Below are positions 42,116 through 50,825 of a DNA stretch of 64,000 bases, piece after piece. A model generated the notes under the pieces. The model was not told the DNA's origin. It searched no databases and saw only the letters and a program-made list of their open reading frames with translations. Source of the DNA: Mycobacterium sp. 4858 (GTDB lineage Bacteria; Actinomycetota; Actinomycetes; Mycobacteriales; Mycobacteriaceae); the NCBI RefSeq assembly GCF_900240975.1, contig NZ_LT968776.1, forward strand, positions 2,849,092 through 2,913,091. Reading direction: 5' to 3'. Numbering within the stretch: the first letter of the stretch is position 1; each line of letters starts with the position of its first letter. Made by a program: the position numbers and the translations under genes.

Positions 42116-42955
42116 GTGGGTGAGCCCTTCCTTGGCAGTGAGGCCGTTGCTCGCGGCGCCTTGACCAGAGGGCAGCTCTGCACTGGTTATCTCCGACTGT
42201 TCCGAGATGTGTACGTCGTCCGCGATTCGGACATCACTGCCGCGCTTCGCGCGAGGGCCGGTTGGTTGTGGACCGGGCGCCAGGGCGTGGTCGCCGGGTT
42301 CTCCGCGGCAGCGCTGCACCGTAGCAAATGGGTCGATGGCACCACCGTGGTGGACCTCATTCACGACAACCGCCATCGTCAGGCCGGGATCAGGGTCCAC
42401 GGGGACCGGATCGAGGACGATGAGGTTGCCGTCATCGGCGGGATCCCGGGGACGTCGGTGGCCAGGACGGCGCTGGACCTCGGTTGCTGGGATCCGACTA
42501 CCGCGGCAGTTGCCGGCATCGACGCTCTGGCTCGCGAAACGCGAATCAAGCCGGCGGATGTCGAGCTGCTTGCGGATAGGTACCCGGGCCGCCGAGGCAT
42601 CGTTCGGGCGAGGGAGGCGATAGCGCTCTTCGACAGTGGTGCACAGTCTCCCAAGGAGTCTTGGCTACGCGTCGTGCTAGTCCAAGCGGGGCTGCCGAGG
42701 CCACAAACCCAGATTCCGGTGCGCGACGAATTTGGCAGCGTGATCGCGTATCTGGACATGGGTTGGGAAGAGGTGAAAGTCGCGGTGGAGTACGACGGCG
42801 AACAACACCGCAACGATCGTCGGCAATACACCTGGGACGTCCGGCGATTGGAGACGCTCGAGCGTCTCGGGTGGATCGTCGTAAGGGTGGTCACCGGCGA
42901 CCGGCCGGCCGACATCATCAGCCGAGTGCGCGCGGCTCGTGCCCGTCGAGCGTGA
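42116..42955 (+). CDS. DUF559/AbiEi-type protein, copy 1
   Basis: 279 aa from a GTG at 42116. The N-terminal part resembles the winged-helix AbiEi antitoxin-like domain (G-A-L-T-R-G-Q-L; R-D-V-Y-V-V-R-D). The C-terminal part has S-W-L-R-V-V-L-V-Q-A-G-L-P-R-P-Q-T-Q-I and V-A-V-E-Y-D-G-E-Q-H-R-N-D, typical of DUF559, which has a Vsr/PD-(D/E)XK nuclease-like fold. It is a paralogue of 61166-62005 (279 aa as well). Its stop codon lies in a 32-bp perfect palindrome. M. tuberculosis is recalled to have PPE63 here. Activity unproven. Confidence 0.75.
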   Translation: MGEPFLGSEAVARGALTRGQLCTGYLRLFRDVYVVRDSDITAALRARAGWLWTGRQGVVAGFSAAALHRSKWVDGTTVVDLIHDNRHRQAGIRVHGDRIEDDEVAVIGGIPGTSVARTALDLGCWDPTTAAVAGIDALARETRIKPADVELLADRYPGRRGIVRAREAIALFDSGAQSPKESWLRVVLVQAGLPRPQTQIPVRDEFGSVIAYLDMGWEEVKVAVEYDGEQHRNDRRQYTWDVRRLETLERLGWIVVRVVTGDRPADIISRVRAARARRA

Positions 42956-42975
42956 AACTAGTTTCACGCTCGACG
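42944..42975. repeat. 32-bp perfect palindrome at the end of the DUF559 gene
   Basis: The half CGTCGAGCGTGAAACT is followed by its exact reverse complement, a 16+16 palindrome without a loop. The DUF559 TGA (42953-42955) is inside it. The sequence could fold as a terminator hairpin in RNA, or extrude in DNA. Confidence 0.85.
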
Positions 42976-43003
42976 CCGAATGTGAAGCTGACTTCACGCT
43001 CGG
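42976..43003. repeat. Second palindrome after the DUF559 gene
   Basis: CCGAATGTGAAGCT-GACTTCACGCTCGG, an imperfect palindrome that abuts the 32-bp one. Its arms match the ends of the longer dispersed repeat (CCGAACGTGA / TCACGCTCGG). It precedes the end of the Rv3538-like gene, which converges from the right. Confidence 0.7.
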
Positions 43004-43031
43004 CCCGAGCTGGGCGCTCAGCCAAACGAAC

Positions 43032-43892
43032 CTACGCGGGCACGAGTTCGACGCCCGACAGCACCACAGCGTTGTCGCGCGAGGGCGCGACAACGCTGGC
43101 TAGCAGCCGCCCGTCTTCCTTCCAGATGCCGACGTTGAGGGTCTCACCGGGGAACGCCACACCGGCGAAGCGCGCGCCGTAGGCGGCCACCGCCCCGGCG
43201 TCGCCGTCCAACATCGTGTCCACGATGGCTTTGCAGGTCATGCCGTACGTGCACAGGCCGTGCAGGATGGGCCGCGGAAAGCCGTTCGCCGCAGCGAATT
43301 CCGGGTCGGAATGCAGCGGGTTGCGATCGCCGCAGAGCCGGTACAGCAGCGCCTGCTGCGGCAGGATCGGCACCGCGACCTCCACATCGGGGGCGCGGTC
43401 GGGCGCGGCGTCCGAGGAGGACGGTCCGCGCTCCCCACCGAAACCGCCCTCGCCGCGGGCGAAGATGGACCGCCGCTGCGTCCACAGCAGCGTGCCGTCG
43501 GGCGCGCTGACCGTCGTCTCGCTCCAGATCACCGCGGCCTTGCCCTTGTCCCAGATGTCGGTGAAGCGGGTGACAGCGCGGGCGGATCCCGAGGGCGGTA
43601 GCGGCCCGGGCACCTCCACCCGCTCGCTGGCGTGCAGCACCTTGCCCAGCTCGATGTCGATGCCGGGGAATTGTACGGTCGGCGGCTTGGTCATGTGGAA
43701 CGAGGCCGCGACGTTGCCGAACGTCGGCAGGACCTGCGGTGTGTCGTCGACGAGGTAGCGCAGTTCGCGCGGGTCCATCGGATCCCCGCCGGCGCCCAGG
43801 GCCAAGTGGTAGAGCTGCACATCGCTGCTCGTCCAAGCGAAGTCGATGGGGTCCAGCTCGGCCGCAAGTGCGACGTCTACATCAATGGGCAT
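43032..43892 (-). CDS. MaoC-type enoyl-CoA hydratase (Rv3538-like)
   Basis: 286-aa double hot-dog hydratase of the type 2 enoyl-CoA hydratase/MFE-2 kind. The C-terminal half has G-D-R-N-P-L-H-S-D-P-E-F-A, the hydratase 2 signature with catalytic Asp and His, then H-G-L-C-T-Y-G. In M. tuberculosis Rv3538 has the same length and acts in the sterol regulon, probably on a side-chain enoyl-CoA. It starts 1 bp after the kstD stop, so it is cotranscribed with kstD. Confidence 0.88.
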   Translation of the reverse strand: MPIDVDVALAAELDPIDFAWTSSDVQLYHLALGAGGDPMDPRELRYLVDDTPQVLPTFGNVAASFHMTKPPTVQFPGIDIELGKVLHASERVEVPGPLPPSGSARAVTRFTDIWDKGKAAVIWSETTVSAPDGTLLWTQRRSIFARGEGGFGGERGPSSSDAAPDRAPDVEVAVPILPQQALLYRLCGDRNPLHSDPEFAAANGFPRPILHGLCTYGMTCKAIVDTMLDGDAGAVAAYGARFAGVAFPGETLNVGIWKEDGRLLASVVAPSRDNAVVLSGVELVPA

Positions 43893-43893
43893 G

Positions 43894-45576
43894 TCAGCCT
43901 TCCCCCGCTATGTGCAGTGCGGCCAGGTAGCCGAACGTCATGGCCGGGCCAATCGTGCCGCCCGGACCGGGATAGGTGTGTCCCATCACCGGGGCGCTGA
44001 CATTGCCTGCGGCGTAAAGGCCTTCGATGATGGTGCCGTCGTCGCGGAGCGCGCGACCGTGGACGTCGGTGCGGACACCGCCCTTGGTGCCCAGGTCGCC
44101 CGGCACCATCTTGGCGGCGTAGTACGGCGCGTGCGTGAGTTCGCCGAGGTTCGGGTTCGGCTTGTTAGTCGGGTCGCCGTAGTAGCGGTCATACGCGCTC
44201 TCACCGCGGTGGTAGTCCTCGTCGACGCCCGACCTGGCGAAGCCGTTGAAGCGCGCCACCGTCGCGGTGAACTCGGCGACCGGAAGGCCGGCCTTCTGGG
44301 CCAGCTCCTCGAGAGTGTCGGCCTGGATGATGACTCCGGACTCCAGCCACTTGCGTGGAATGCGTTGTCCAGGCTGCAATCCTGCGAAGATGTAGCGGTC
44401 CCGGTACTGCTGGTCGAACACCAGCCACGCCGGGATGTTCTCGCCCGGCCCGGGGCCCTGGCCGTATTCCCCGCCGTACATGTGGTGGCAGGCCTCGACA
44501 TAGGGCATGGACTCGTTCATGAACCGCTTGCCCGACATGTTGACGATGATCGATCCCGGCGAATTGCGTTCCGACAACGCGAACCACGGCGCGCCCACCA
44601 GCGGCACGGTGGGGCCCCACCAGGCGTCTTCCATCAGTTCCAGTGCGGCGCCCAGCTTTTCGGCGGCGACGATGCCGTCGCCGGTGTTGGCCTTGGCGCC
44701 CACTGTCCACTCGGTCGTGATCGGCGCGCGCTGGTACTTCACCCGCATCTGCTCGTTGTGCTCGAACCCGCCGGAGGCGAGGATCACGCCGCGCCGGGCC
44801 CGGATCAGCCGCGGCTCCGCGGATTCCGATGCGCCCGTGTCCCGAACATAGACGCCGCGCACCACGCCGTCCTCGACGTAGAGGTCGGTGAGCGCGGTGT
44901 TCAGCACTACCGGAACGCCGGCGCGTTGCAGCCCGATGCGCAGGGGACCGATCAACGCGCGGCCCATGCCCACCAGGTTCTTGCCGGTCACCTTCGCCCA
45001 CATCGTGCGGCCGCCGACCTTCAGGCTGCGCAGCACGCCCCGCGGGTGTCGCTTCAGCTGGTTTAGCCGCACGTAGTCCTGCTGCATCACAACGACATTG
45101 AGCGGGACCTTGCCGTACGCGGGCTCCAACCCGGGCATGTCGGCGCCCAGCTTGCGGGCGTCGAACGGCTTCGGCTCGATCGAGCGGCCCTCGGCGCGGC
45201 CGCCCGGTGCCTCGGGGTAATAGTCCGAGTAGCGCGGAACCCAGCACATTTTCAGCGGGGTGTGCTTCAGCACGAACGACAGCATTTCGGGCCCGCGGTC
45301 GAGGTAGGTGTCAATGCGTTCCGGTTCGACGATGTTGCCGATGATGCCGTGCAGGTAGGTCCGGGCCGCCTCCGGACTGTCCCGGACGCCGTCGCGCTTG
45401 AGGACCTCGTTATTGGGGATCCAGACGCCGCCGCCCGACCGGGCGGTGGAGCCGCCGAAGTGGGCAGCCTTCTCTACGATTATAGTGGAGAGGCCGTTGT
45501 GGGCGGCGGTGAGGGCAGCCACCATGCCGGCTCCGCCGCTACCGACCACGACGACGTCGAGCTCCTGTGCTGTCAT
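43894..45576 (-). CDS. kstD: KstD, 3-ketosteroid delta1-dehydrogenase
   Basis: 560-aa FAD enzyme that introduces the delta1 double bond in ring A, and with KshAB triggers ring B opening. The N-terminal FAD fingerprint is V-V-V-V-G-S-G-G-A-G-M-V-A-A-L, then H-F-G-G-S-T-A-R-S-G-G-G-V-W-I. Near the C-terminus is G-H-T-Y-P-G-P-G-G-T-I-G-P-A-M-T. Translation should start at 45576 (MTAQELD), since the in-frame ATG at 45585 is inside the KstR operator. Ortholog of Rv3537. Confidence 0.94.
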   Translation of the reverse strand: MTAQELDVVVVGSGGAGMVAALTAAHNGLSTIIVEKAAHFGGSTARSGGGVWIPNNEVLKRDGVRDSPEAARTYLHGIIGNIVEPERIDTYLDRGPEMLSFVLKHTPLKMCWVPRYSDYYPEAPGGRAEGRSIEPKPFDARKLGADMPGLEPAYGKVPLNVVVMQQDYVRLNQLKRHPRGVLRSLKVGGRTMWAKVTGKNLVGMGRALIGPLRIGLQRAGVPVVLNTALTDLYVEDGVVRGVYVRDTGASESAEPRLIRARRGVILASGGFEHNEQMRVKYQRAPITTEWTVGAKANTGDGIVAAEKLGAALELMEDAWWGPTVPLVGAPWFALSERNSPGSIIVNMSGKRFMNESMPYVEACHHMYGGEYGQGPGPGENIPAWLVFDQQYRDRYIFAGLQPGQRIPRKWLESGVIIQADTLEELAQKAGLPVAEFTATVARFNGFARSGVDEDYHRGESAYDRYYGDPTNKPNPNLGELTHAPYYAAKMVPGDLGTKGGVRTDVHGRALRDDGTIIEGLYAAGNVSAPVMGHTYPGPGGTIGPAMTFGYLAALHIAGEG

Positions 45577-45577
45577 G

Positions 45578-45591
45578 TAGAACACGTTATA
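45578..45591. promoter_or_regulatory. KstR operator (kstD / hsaE)
   Basis: TAGAACACGTTATA matches TNNAACNNGTTNNA. It ends 1 nt before the kstD ATG (minus strand) and lies 57 nt before hsaE. The kstD message therefore must have almost no leader or begin inside the operator. Confidence 0.92.
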
Positions 45592-45648
45592 GAATTGCCC
45601 GGGCCGGGCGCTACTGGGCCGGTCACACGAACGAGGAGACGTCTACAG

Positions 45649-46434
45649 ATGCTCAGTCTTGCGACGCGAGACGAGCTTGCTGCCGAACTGGCGCAGGCCG
45701 AGCGGAGCCGCGAGCCGATCGCCCCGCTGACCGCCGTCCACCCCGACATCGACGTCGTCGACGCGTACGAGATCCAGCTCATCAACATCCGTCAACGGGT
45801 CGCCGAGGGCGCCCGCGTGCTGGGGCACAAGGTGGGGCTGTCGTCGAAGGCGATCCAGCAGATGATGGGGGTCGACGAGCCCGACTATGGGCATTTGCTG
45901 GACGAGATGCAGTTGTTCGAAGACACCCCCGTCAAGGCGAACCGCTACCTGTGGCCGCGGGTGGAGGTCGAGGTGGGTTTCCTGCTGAACGCCGACCTGC
46001 CCGGGGCCGACTGCACCGAGGAGGATGTGCTGGCCGGCACCGAGGCGCTGGTGCCCTCGATCGAGTTGATCGACACCCGGATCACCGATTGGAAGATCGA
46101 GTTGTGCGACACCATCGCCGACAACGCCTCCTCGGCGGGCTTCGTGCTGGGTAAGGCCCGTGTCTCGCCGCGCGAGGTCGACGTCAAGGGCATCGATGCG
46201 GTGCTGCACTGCAACGGTGAGGTGGTCGCCAAGGGCCGCACCGACGCGGTGCTGGGCAACCCGGTCACCGCGGTGGCCTGGCTAGCGCGCAAGGTGGAGG
46301 GCTTCGGCGTGCGGTTGCGCAAAGGGGACCTGGTGTTGCCGGGGTCGTGCACGCGCGCGATCGATGCGCACGCCGGTGACGAGTTTGTGGCCGACTTCAC
46401 CGGCCTGGGCTCAGTTCGTTTGTCGTTCGAATAG
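45649..46434 (+). CDS. hsaE: HsaE, 2-hydroxypentadienoate-type hydratase
   Basis: 261 aa of the fumarylacetoacetase/2-keto-4-pentenoate hydratase family. It adds water to 2-hydroxy-hexa-2,4-dienoate, the ring A fragment freed by HsaD. K-V-G-L-S-S-K-A-I-Q and the acidic metal site V-E-V-E-V-G-F are typical. Ortholog of Rv3536c and first of hsaE-hsaG-hsaF. Confidence 0.94.
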   Translation: MLSLATRDELAAELAQAERSREPIAPLTAVHPDIDVVDAYEIQLINIRQRVAEGARVLGHKVGLSSKAIQQMMGVDEPDYGHLLDEMQLFEDTPVKANRYLWPRVEVEVGFLLNADLPGADCTEEDVLAGTEALVPSIELIDTRITDWKIELCDTIADNASSAGFVLGKARVSPREVDVKGIDAVLHCNGEVVAKGRTDAVLGNPVTAVAWLARKVEGFGVRLRKGDLVLPGSCTRAIDAHAGDEFVADFTGLGSVRLSFE

Positions 46435-46486
46435 TCTCGAATTAAATCGTCGGACTTAAATATCGAGAGCTTCGCGAAGGAGCGTC

Positions 46487-47407
46487 ATGCCGGCTAAGGC
46501 GAGTGTGGCCATTGTCGGGTCGGGAAACATCAGCACTGACCTGCTGTACAAGCTGTTGCGGTCGGAGTGGTTGGAGCCGCGGTGGATGGTGGGTATCGAT
46601 CCCGAGAGCGAGGGTTTGGCCCGGGCCCGCAAGCTGGGTTTGGAGACCACCCATGAGGGGGTGGATTGGTTGTTGGCCCGGTCGGAGAAGCCTGATCTGG
46701 TGTTCGAGGCGACCAGTGCCTATGTGCACCGCGACGCGGCACCCAGGTATGCGGCGGCCGGTATTCGGGCGATCGATTTGACCCCGGCGGCGGTGGGCCC
46801 GGCGGTGATCCCGCCGGCGAACCTGCGCCAGCATTTGGACGCGCCGAACGTCAACATGATCACCTGCGGGGGGCAGGCGACCATCCCCATCGTCTACGCG
46901 GTGAGCCGTGTGGTGGAGGTGCCGTATGCCGAGATCGTGGCGTCGGTGGCCTCGGTGTCGGCGGGTCCGGGGACGCGGGCCAACATCGACGAGTTCACCA
47001 AAACCACCAGCAAGGGTGTGGAAACCATCGGCGGCGCCGCGCGCGGTAAGGCGATCATCATCTTGAACCCGGCCGATCCGCCGATGATCATGCGCGACAC
47101 CATCTTCTGCGCGATCCCCGAGGACGCCGACCGCGACGCCATCGCGAAGTCCATTCATGATGTGGTGGCCGAGGTGCAGACCTATGTGCCGGGCTATCGG
47201 CTGCTCAACGAGCCGCAGTTCGACGAGCCGTCGCTGCACTCCGGTGGGCAGGCCGTGGTGACGACGTTCGTCGAGGTCGAGGGCGCCGGCGATTACCTGC
47301 CCCCGTATGCGGGCAACCTGGACATCATGACCGCCGCGGCGACCAAGGTCGGCGAGGAGATCGCCAAGGAATCCTTGGCGGCGGCCGCTGGAGGAGCGCA
47401 GGCATGA
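46487..47407 (+). CDS. hsaG: HsaG, acylating aldehyde dehydrogenase (propanal/acetaldehyde)
   Basis: 306 aa. It converts propanal from HsaF to propionyl-CoA by NAD-linked oxidation. The Rossmann start V-A-I-V-G-S-G-N-I and the catalytic Cys127 (I-T-C-G-G-Q-A-T) are present. It forms a channelling complex with HsaF. Preceded by GAAGGAG. Ortholog of Rv3535c. Confidence 0.95.
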   Translation: MPAKASVAIVGSGNISTDLLYKLLRSEWLEPRWMVGIDPESEGLARARKLGLETTHEGVDWLLARSEKPDLVFEATSAYVHRDAAPRYAAAGIRAIDLTPAAVGPAVIPPANLRQHLDAPNVNMITCGGQATIPIVYAVSRVVEVPYAEIVASVASVSAGPGTRANIDEFTKTTSKGVETIGGAARGKAIIILNPADPPMIMRDTIFCAIPEDADRDAIAKSIHDVVAEVQTYVPGYRLLNEPQFDEPSLHSGGQAVVTTFVEVEGAGDYLPPYAGNLDIMTAAATKVGEEIAKESLAAAAGGAQA

Positions 47408-48465
47408 GCACTCAGGAGATTTTCTTCAACCCGATCTGGGATGTCCGGCTGACCGACACGTCGCTGCGCGACGGCTCGCACCACAAGCGCCACCAGTTCA
47501 CCAAAGACGAGGTGGGCGCCATCGTGGCCGCGCTGGACGCCGCGGGGGTGCCGGTCATCGAGGTGACTCACGGCGACGGGCTGGGCGGGTCGAGCTTTAA
47601 CTACGGGTTTTCCAAGACCCCCGAGCAGGAGCTGATCAAGCTCGCGGCCGAGACGGCCAAAGAGGCCAAGATCGCCTTTTTGATGCTGCCCGGGGTGGGC
47701 ACCAAGGAGGACATTAAGGAGGCCCAGAACAACGGCGGCTCGATCTGCCGGATCGCCACCCACTGCACCGAGGCCGACGTGTCCATCCAGCACTTCGGGC
47801 TGGCCCGCGAACTCGGCCTGGAAACCGTCGGGTTCTTGATGATGTCCCACACCATCTCCCCGGAGAAACTCGCGGCCCAGGCCCGGATCATGGCCGATGC
47901 CGGCTGCCAATGCGTCTACGTGGTCGACTCGGCCGGCGCCCTGGTCCTCGAAGGGGTGCGCGACCGGGTGGCCGCGCTGGTCGCCGAACTCGGCGACGAC
48001 GCCCAGGTGGGCTTCCACGGCCACGAAAACCTCGGCCTCGGGGTGGCCAACTCGGTGGAGGCCGTGCGCGCGGGCGCCAAGCAGATCGACGGCTCGTGTC
48101 GGCGGTTCGGCGCCGGGGCGGGCAACGCCCCCGTCGAGGCGCTGATCGGGGTGGTCGACAAGATCGGCGTCAAAACCGGCATCGACTTCTTCGACATCGC
48201 TGATGCCGCCGAAGAGGTCGTCGCCCCGGCCATGCCCGCCGAATGCCTACTCGACCGCAACGCCCTGATCATGGGCTACTCCGGGGTCTACTCCAGCTTC
48301 CTCAAACACGCCATCCGCCAATCCGAACGCTACGGCGTACCCGCCCACCAACTCCTCCACCGCGCCGGCCAACGCAAACTCATCGGCGGCCAAGAAGACC
48401 AACTCATCGACATCGCACTCGAAATCAAACGCGAGCAAGAAAGCGGTACGGCCGCCGCCACATAG
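47404..48465 (+). CDS. hsaF: HsaF, 4-hydroxy-2-oxohexanoate aldolase
   Basis: 353 aa, DRE-TIM metallolyase family. It splits 4-hydroxy-2-oxohexanoate into pyruvate and propanal. L-T-D-T-S-L-R-D-G-S-H at the N-terminus gives the Arg/Asp metal site, and V-G-F-H-G-H-E-N-L-G-L holds the two His metal ligands. ATG overlaps the hsaG stop as ATGA. Ortholog of Rv3534c. The next gene in M. tuberculosis is a PPE gene, which is absent here. Confidence 0.95.
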   Translation: MSTQEIFFNPIWDVRLTDTSLRDGSHHKRHQFTKDEVGAIVAALDAAGVPVIEVTHGDGLGGSSFNYGFSKTPEQELIKLAAETAKEAKIAFLMLPGVGTKEDIKEAQNNGGSICRIATHCTEADVSIQHFGLARELGLETVGFLMMSHTISPEKLAAQARIMADAGCQCVYVVDSAGALVLEGVRDRVAALVAELGDDAQVGFHGHENLGLGVANSVEAVRAGAKQIDGSCRRFGAGAGNAPVEALIGVVDKIGVKTGIDFFDIADAAEEVVAPAMPAECLLDRNALIMGYSGVYSSFLKHAIRQSERYGVPAHQLLHRAGQRKLIGGQEDQLIDIALEIKREQESGTAAAT

Positions 48466-48518
48466 CCACCCTTGAAGCGCACAGGTGACGCAAAGGAACC
48501 GGGAGTAGCCTGGCGCGC

Positions 48519-48830
48519 ATGAGCACATCCAACACAGTCGGCGCCCGTCGCAGCGGGCTGTACGGCCTGCTCGCCGGGGGGCTATTAACCGTTACCGCCG
48601 CCGCGGTGATCGCGGTGCCTTTGGCGGGCACAGCCGGCGCGGCTCCGCAGTGCAATCAGACCGTCGGCAATTCGATCGACTCGTACCTGAAGCAGCATCC
48701 CGCGCTCCACCAGCAGTTGCAGGCGAAGTCACAGGCCGAGGGCGGCAACGGCAACGTCATGGACTACCTGAATCGGCATCCGGACGTCCGGCAGCACCTG
48801 ATCGACCTGTCGCAGCAGTGTGCGCCCTAG
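48519..48830 (+). CDS. Small secreted hemophore-related protein
   Basis: 103 aa. A Sec signal peptide (basic start, L-L-A-G-G-L-L-T-V-T-A-A-A-V, cleavage probably at A-G-A-A-P) leads to a mature part of about 60 residues. It has two Cys (P-Q-C-N-Q and Q-Q-C-A-P) at its ends, and L-K-Q-H-P-A-L-H and N-R-H-P-D-V-R-Q-H with several His. The pattern fits the mycobacterial hemophore-related family (haem-binding secreted proteins). It sits between hsaF and the next KstR operator and is not recalled at this place in M. tuberculosis, where PPE genes stand instead. Confidence 0.7.
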   Translation: MSTSNTVGARRSGLYGLLAGGLLTVTAAAVIAVPLAGTAGAAPQCNQTVGNSIDSYLKQHPALHQQLQAKSQAEGGNGNVMDYLNRHPDVRQHLIDLSQQCAP

Positions 48831-48894
48831 TGAGTCGGCCTCGTCGGTGAACGCCGTGGCGGACGCGCGGGAACGTTCGCCATTGACGAAAAAG

Positions 48895-48908
48895 TAGAAC
48901 ACGTTCTA
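48895..48908. promoter_or_regulatory. KstR operator (Rv3531c-like operon)
   Basis: TAGAACACGTTCTA, the perfect palindromic KstR site also found before fadE34. It lies 10 nt before the GTG start at 48919. Confidence 0.93.
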
Positions 48909-48918
48909 GCGTCTATGC

Positions 48919-50046
48919 GTGTTCACAGATCCCCTCACCGCCGCGATCGCCGAAGCCGAGAAGCTCGTCGCCGACGCGCCGTTCATCGAGACCGAAGCCG
49001 ACCTGCTCGAAGGGCTGCAGTATCTGGCCGGCTGCGTCTCGGCCTGCATACACCTCGCCGTCGATTACGACCGCGACCATCCGTTCCTGCAGTCGGGCAC
49101 CGGGCCGTTCACCAAGATGGGCCTGGACAACCCCGACACCCTGTACTTCGGCGCTCGGGTGCACGCCAACCACGAGTACGTCGTCACCGGCCGGCGCGGG
49201 ACCACGACCGACCTGAGCTTCCAGCTGCTCGGCGGCGAGTACACCGACGACTTCGTGCCCGTCAGCCAGGCCGCGTTCGACGACCGGGAACTCGAGATCG
49301 CCCCCGACGGCAGCTTCGAGTGGCGGGTGACACCCACCAGCCCCGGGCAGTTGGTGATCCGGGAGGTGTACGGCGACTGGGCGGCGCAGCGCGGCACGCT
49401 GGCCATCGCGCGGACGGACACCGCGGGGACCGCACCGCCACCGTTGACTCGCGCGTTAATCGAAAAGCGTTATGCCACAGCGGGAAAGCAGCTCGTCCAG
49501 CGGGTGAAAACCTGGCTGCAATTCCCGCAATGGTTCTATCTCGACCTTCCGGTCAATACCCTGACGGCGCCACGCCTGACCCCTGGTGGACTGGCCACCC
49601 AGTACTCGTCGGTCGGGCACTTCGACCTGCGACCGGATCAAGCGATGGTGATCACCATTCCGGTCTCCGACGCGCCCTACCTCGGCTTCCAGCTTGGCAG
49701 CCTGTGGTACATCTCGCTGGACTACATCAACCACCAGACCTCCCTGAACAACACTCAGGCGCAGGCGGATCCGGACGGCAAGGTACGCATCGTGGTCGCC
49801 GACCAGAATCCGGGCGTGACCAACTGGGTCGAGACCCTGAACCACCGGCGCGGTTTCCTGCAGTTCCGCTGGCAGCGCGTGTCGCGTGAGCTCTCCGAGG
49901 CCGACGGTCCCACCGTCGAGCTCGTCGACCTCGACAAGGTAGCCGCTGCGTTGCCGTATTTCGAACACAACAAGATCTCCGAGGACGACTGGCGCGCCCG
50001 AATTGTGCTGCGCCAAGAACAAATTCAGGCAAGGATGCTGGGATGA
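48919..50046 (+). CDS. DUF1214-like protein of the KstR regulon (Rv3531c-like)
   Basis: 375 aa, the same length as Rv3531c. No signal peptide or membrane helix. The C-terminal half (D-A-P-Y-L-G-F-Q-L-G-S-L-W-Y and G-V-T-N-W-V-E-T) resembles DUF1214-type beta-barrel proteins. No catalytic residues can be named. GTG start at 48919 is 10 nt after the operator with no Shine-Dalgarno sequence; an ATG at 48915 is out of frame. Overlaps the next gene by ATGA. Confidence 0.8.
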   Translation: MFTDPLTAAIAEAEKLVADAPFIETEADLLEGLQYLAGCVSACIHLAVDYDRDHPFLQSGTGPFTKMGLDNPDTLYFGARVHANHEYVVTGRRGTTTDLSFQLLGGEYTDDFVPVSQAAFDDRELEIAPDGSFEWRVTPTSPGQLVIREVYGDWAAQRGTLAIARTDTAGTAPPPLTRALIEKRYATAGKQLVQRVKTWLQFPQWFYLDLPVNTLTAPRLTPGGLATQYSSVGHFDLRPDQAMVITIPVSDAPYLGFQLGSLWYISLDYINHQTSLNNTQAQADPDGKVRIVVADQNPGVTNWVETLNHRRGFLQFRWQRVSRELSEADGPTVELVDLDKVAAALPYFEHNKISEDDWRARIVLRQEQIQARMLG

Positions 50047-50825
50047 CGAAGCTGCTCGATGGCAAGGTAGTGGTGATCAGCGGCGTCGGCCCCGGTCTGG
50101 GCACGACGCTGGCGCACCGGTGTACTCGAGAGGGGGCCGACCTGGTGCTGGCCGCCCGCACGCCGGAGCGTCTCGATGACGTCGCCAAGCAGATCGCCGA
50201 CCTCGGCGGCCGGGCGACGACGGTGCGCACCGACATCACCGAAGACGAACAGGTGAGCAACCTCGTCGACGCCACGATGGAGGCCTACGGCAAGGTCGAC
50301 GTGCTGATCAACAACGCGTTCCGGGTGCCGTCGCTGAAACCATTCTCGGGCACCAGCTTTCAGCACATCCGCGACGCGATCGAACTCAGCGCGCTGGGCG
50401 CACTGCGGCTGATCCAGGGCTTCACGCCGGCGCTGGCCGAGTCGAAGGGCTCGATCGTCAACGTCAACTCCATGGTGCTCCGGCATTCGCAGGCGAAGTA
50501 CGGCGCCTACAAGATGGCGAAGTCCGCGCTGCTGGCCATGTCACATTCGTTGGCGACCGAACTGGGCGAGCAGGGGATCCGGGTCAATTCCGTTGCGCCC
50601 GGATATATCTGGGGTGACACTCTGCAGGGCTACTTCAACCACCAGGCCGGCAAGTACGGCACCACGGCCGAGCAGATCTACGCCGCCACCGCGGCGAACT
50701 CCGACCTGAAGCGCCTGCCCACCGAGGACGAGGTGGCCTCGGCGATCCTTTTCCTGGCCAGCGACCTGTCCAGCGGCATCACCGGGCAGACCTTGGACGT
50801 CAACTGCGGGGAGTACCACACCTAA
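50043..50825 (+). CDS. Short-chain dehydrogenase (Rv3530c-like)
   Basis: 260-aa SDR. The cofactor loop is variant, S-G-V-G-P-G-L-G, and the catalytic pair is in K-Y-G-A-Y-K. N-N-A-F-R replaces the usual N-N-A-G. Its start and stop overlap both neighbours, so the three genes 48919-51970 form one unit in the KstR regulon. Substrate unknown, presumably a sterol or side-chain alcohol. Confidence 0.85.
   Translation: MTKLLDGKVVVISGVGPGLGTTLAHRCTREGADLVLAARTPERLDDVAKQIADLGGRATTVRTDITEDEQVSNLVDATMEAYGKVDVLINNAFRVPSLKPFSGTSFQHIRDAIELSALGALRLIQGFTPALAESKGSIVNVNSMVLRHSQAKYGAYKMAKSALLAMSHSLATELGEQGIRVNSVAPGYIWGDTLQGYFNHQAGKYGTTAEQIYAATAANSDLKRLPTEDEVASAILFLASDLSSGITGQTLDVNCGEYHT

Noticed and set aside
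42019..43003. Palindromes around 42 kb as a CRISPR array
   Set aside because: Only two units on each side, no regular spacer length, and no cas genes in the window.
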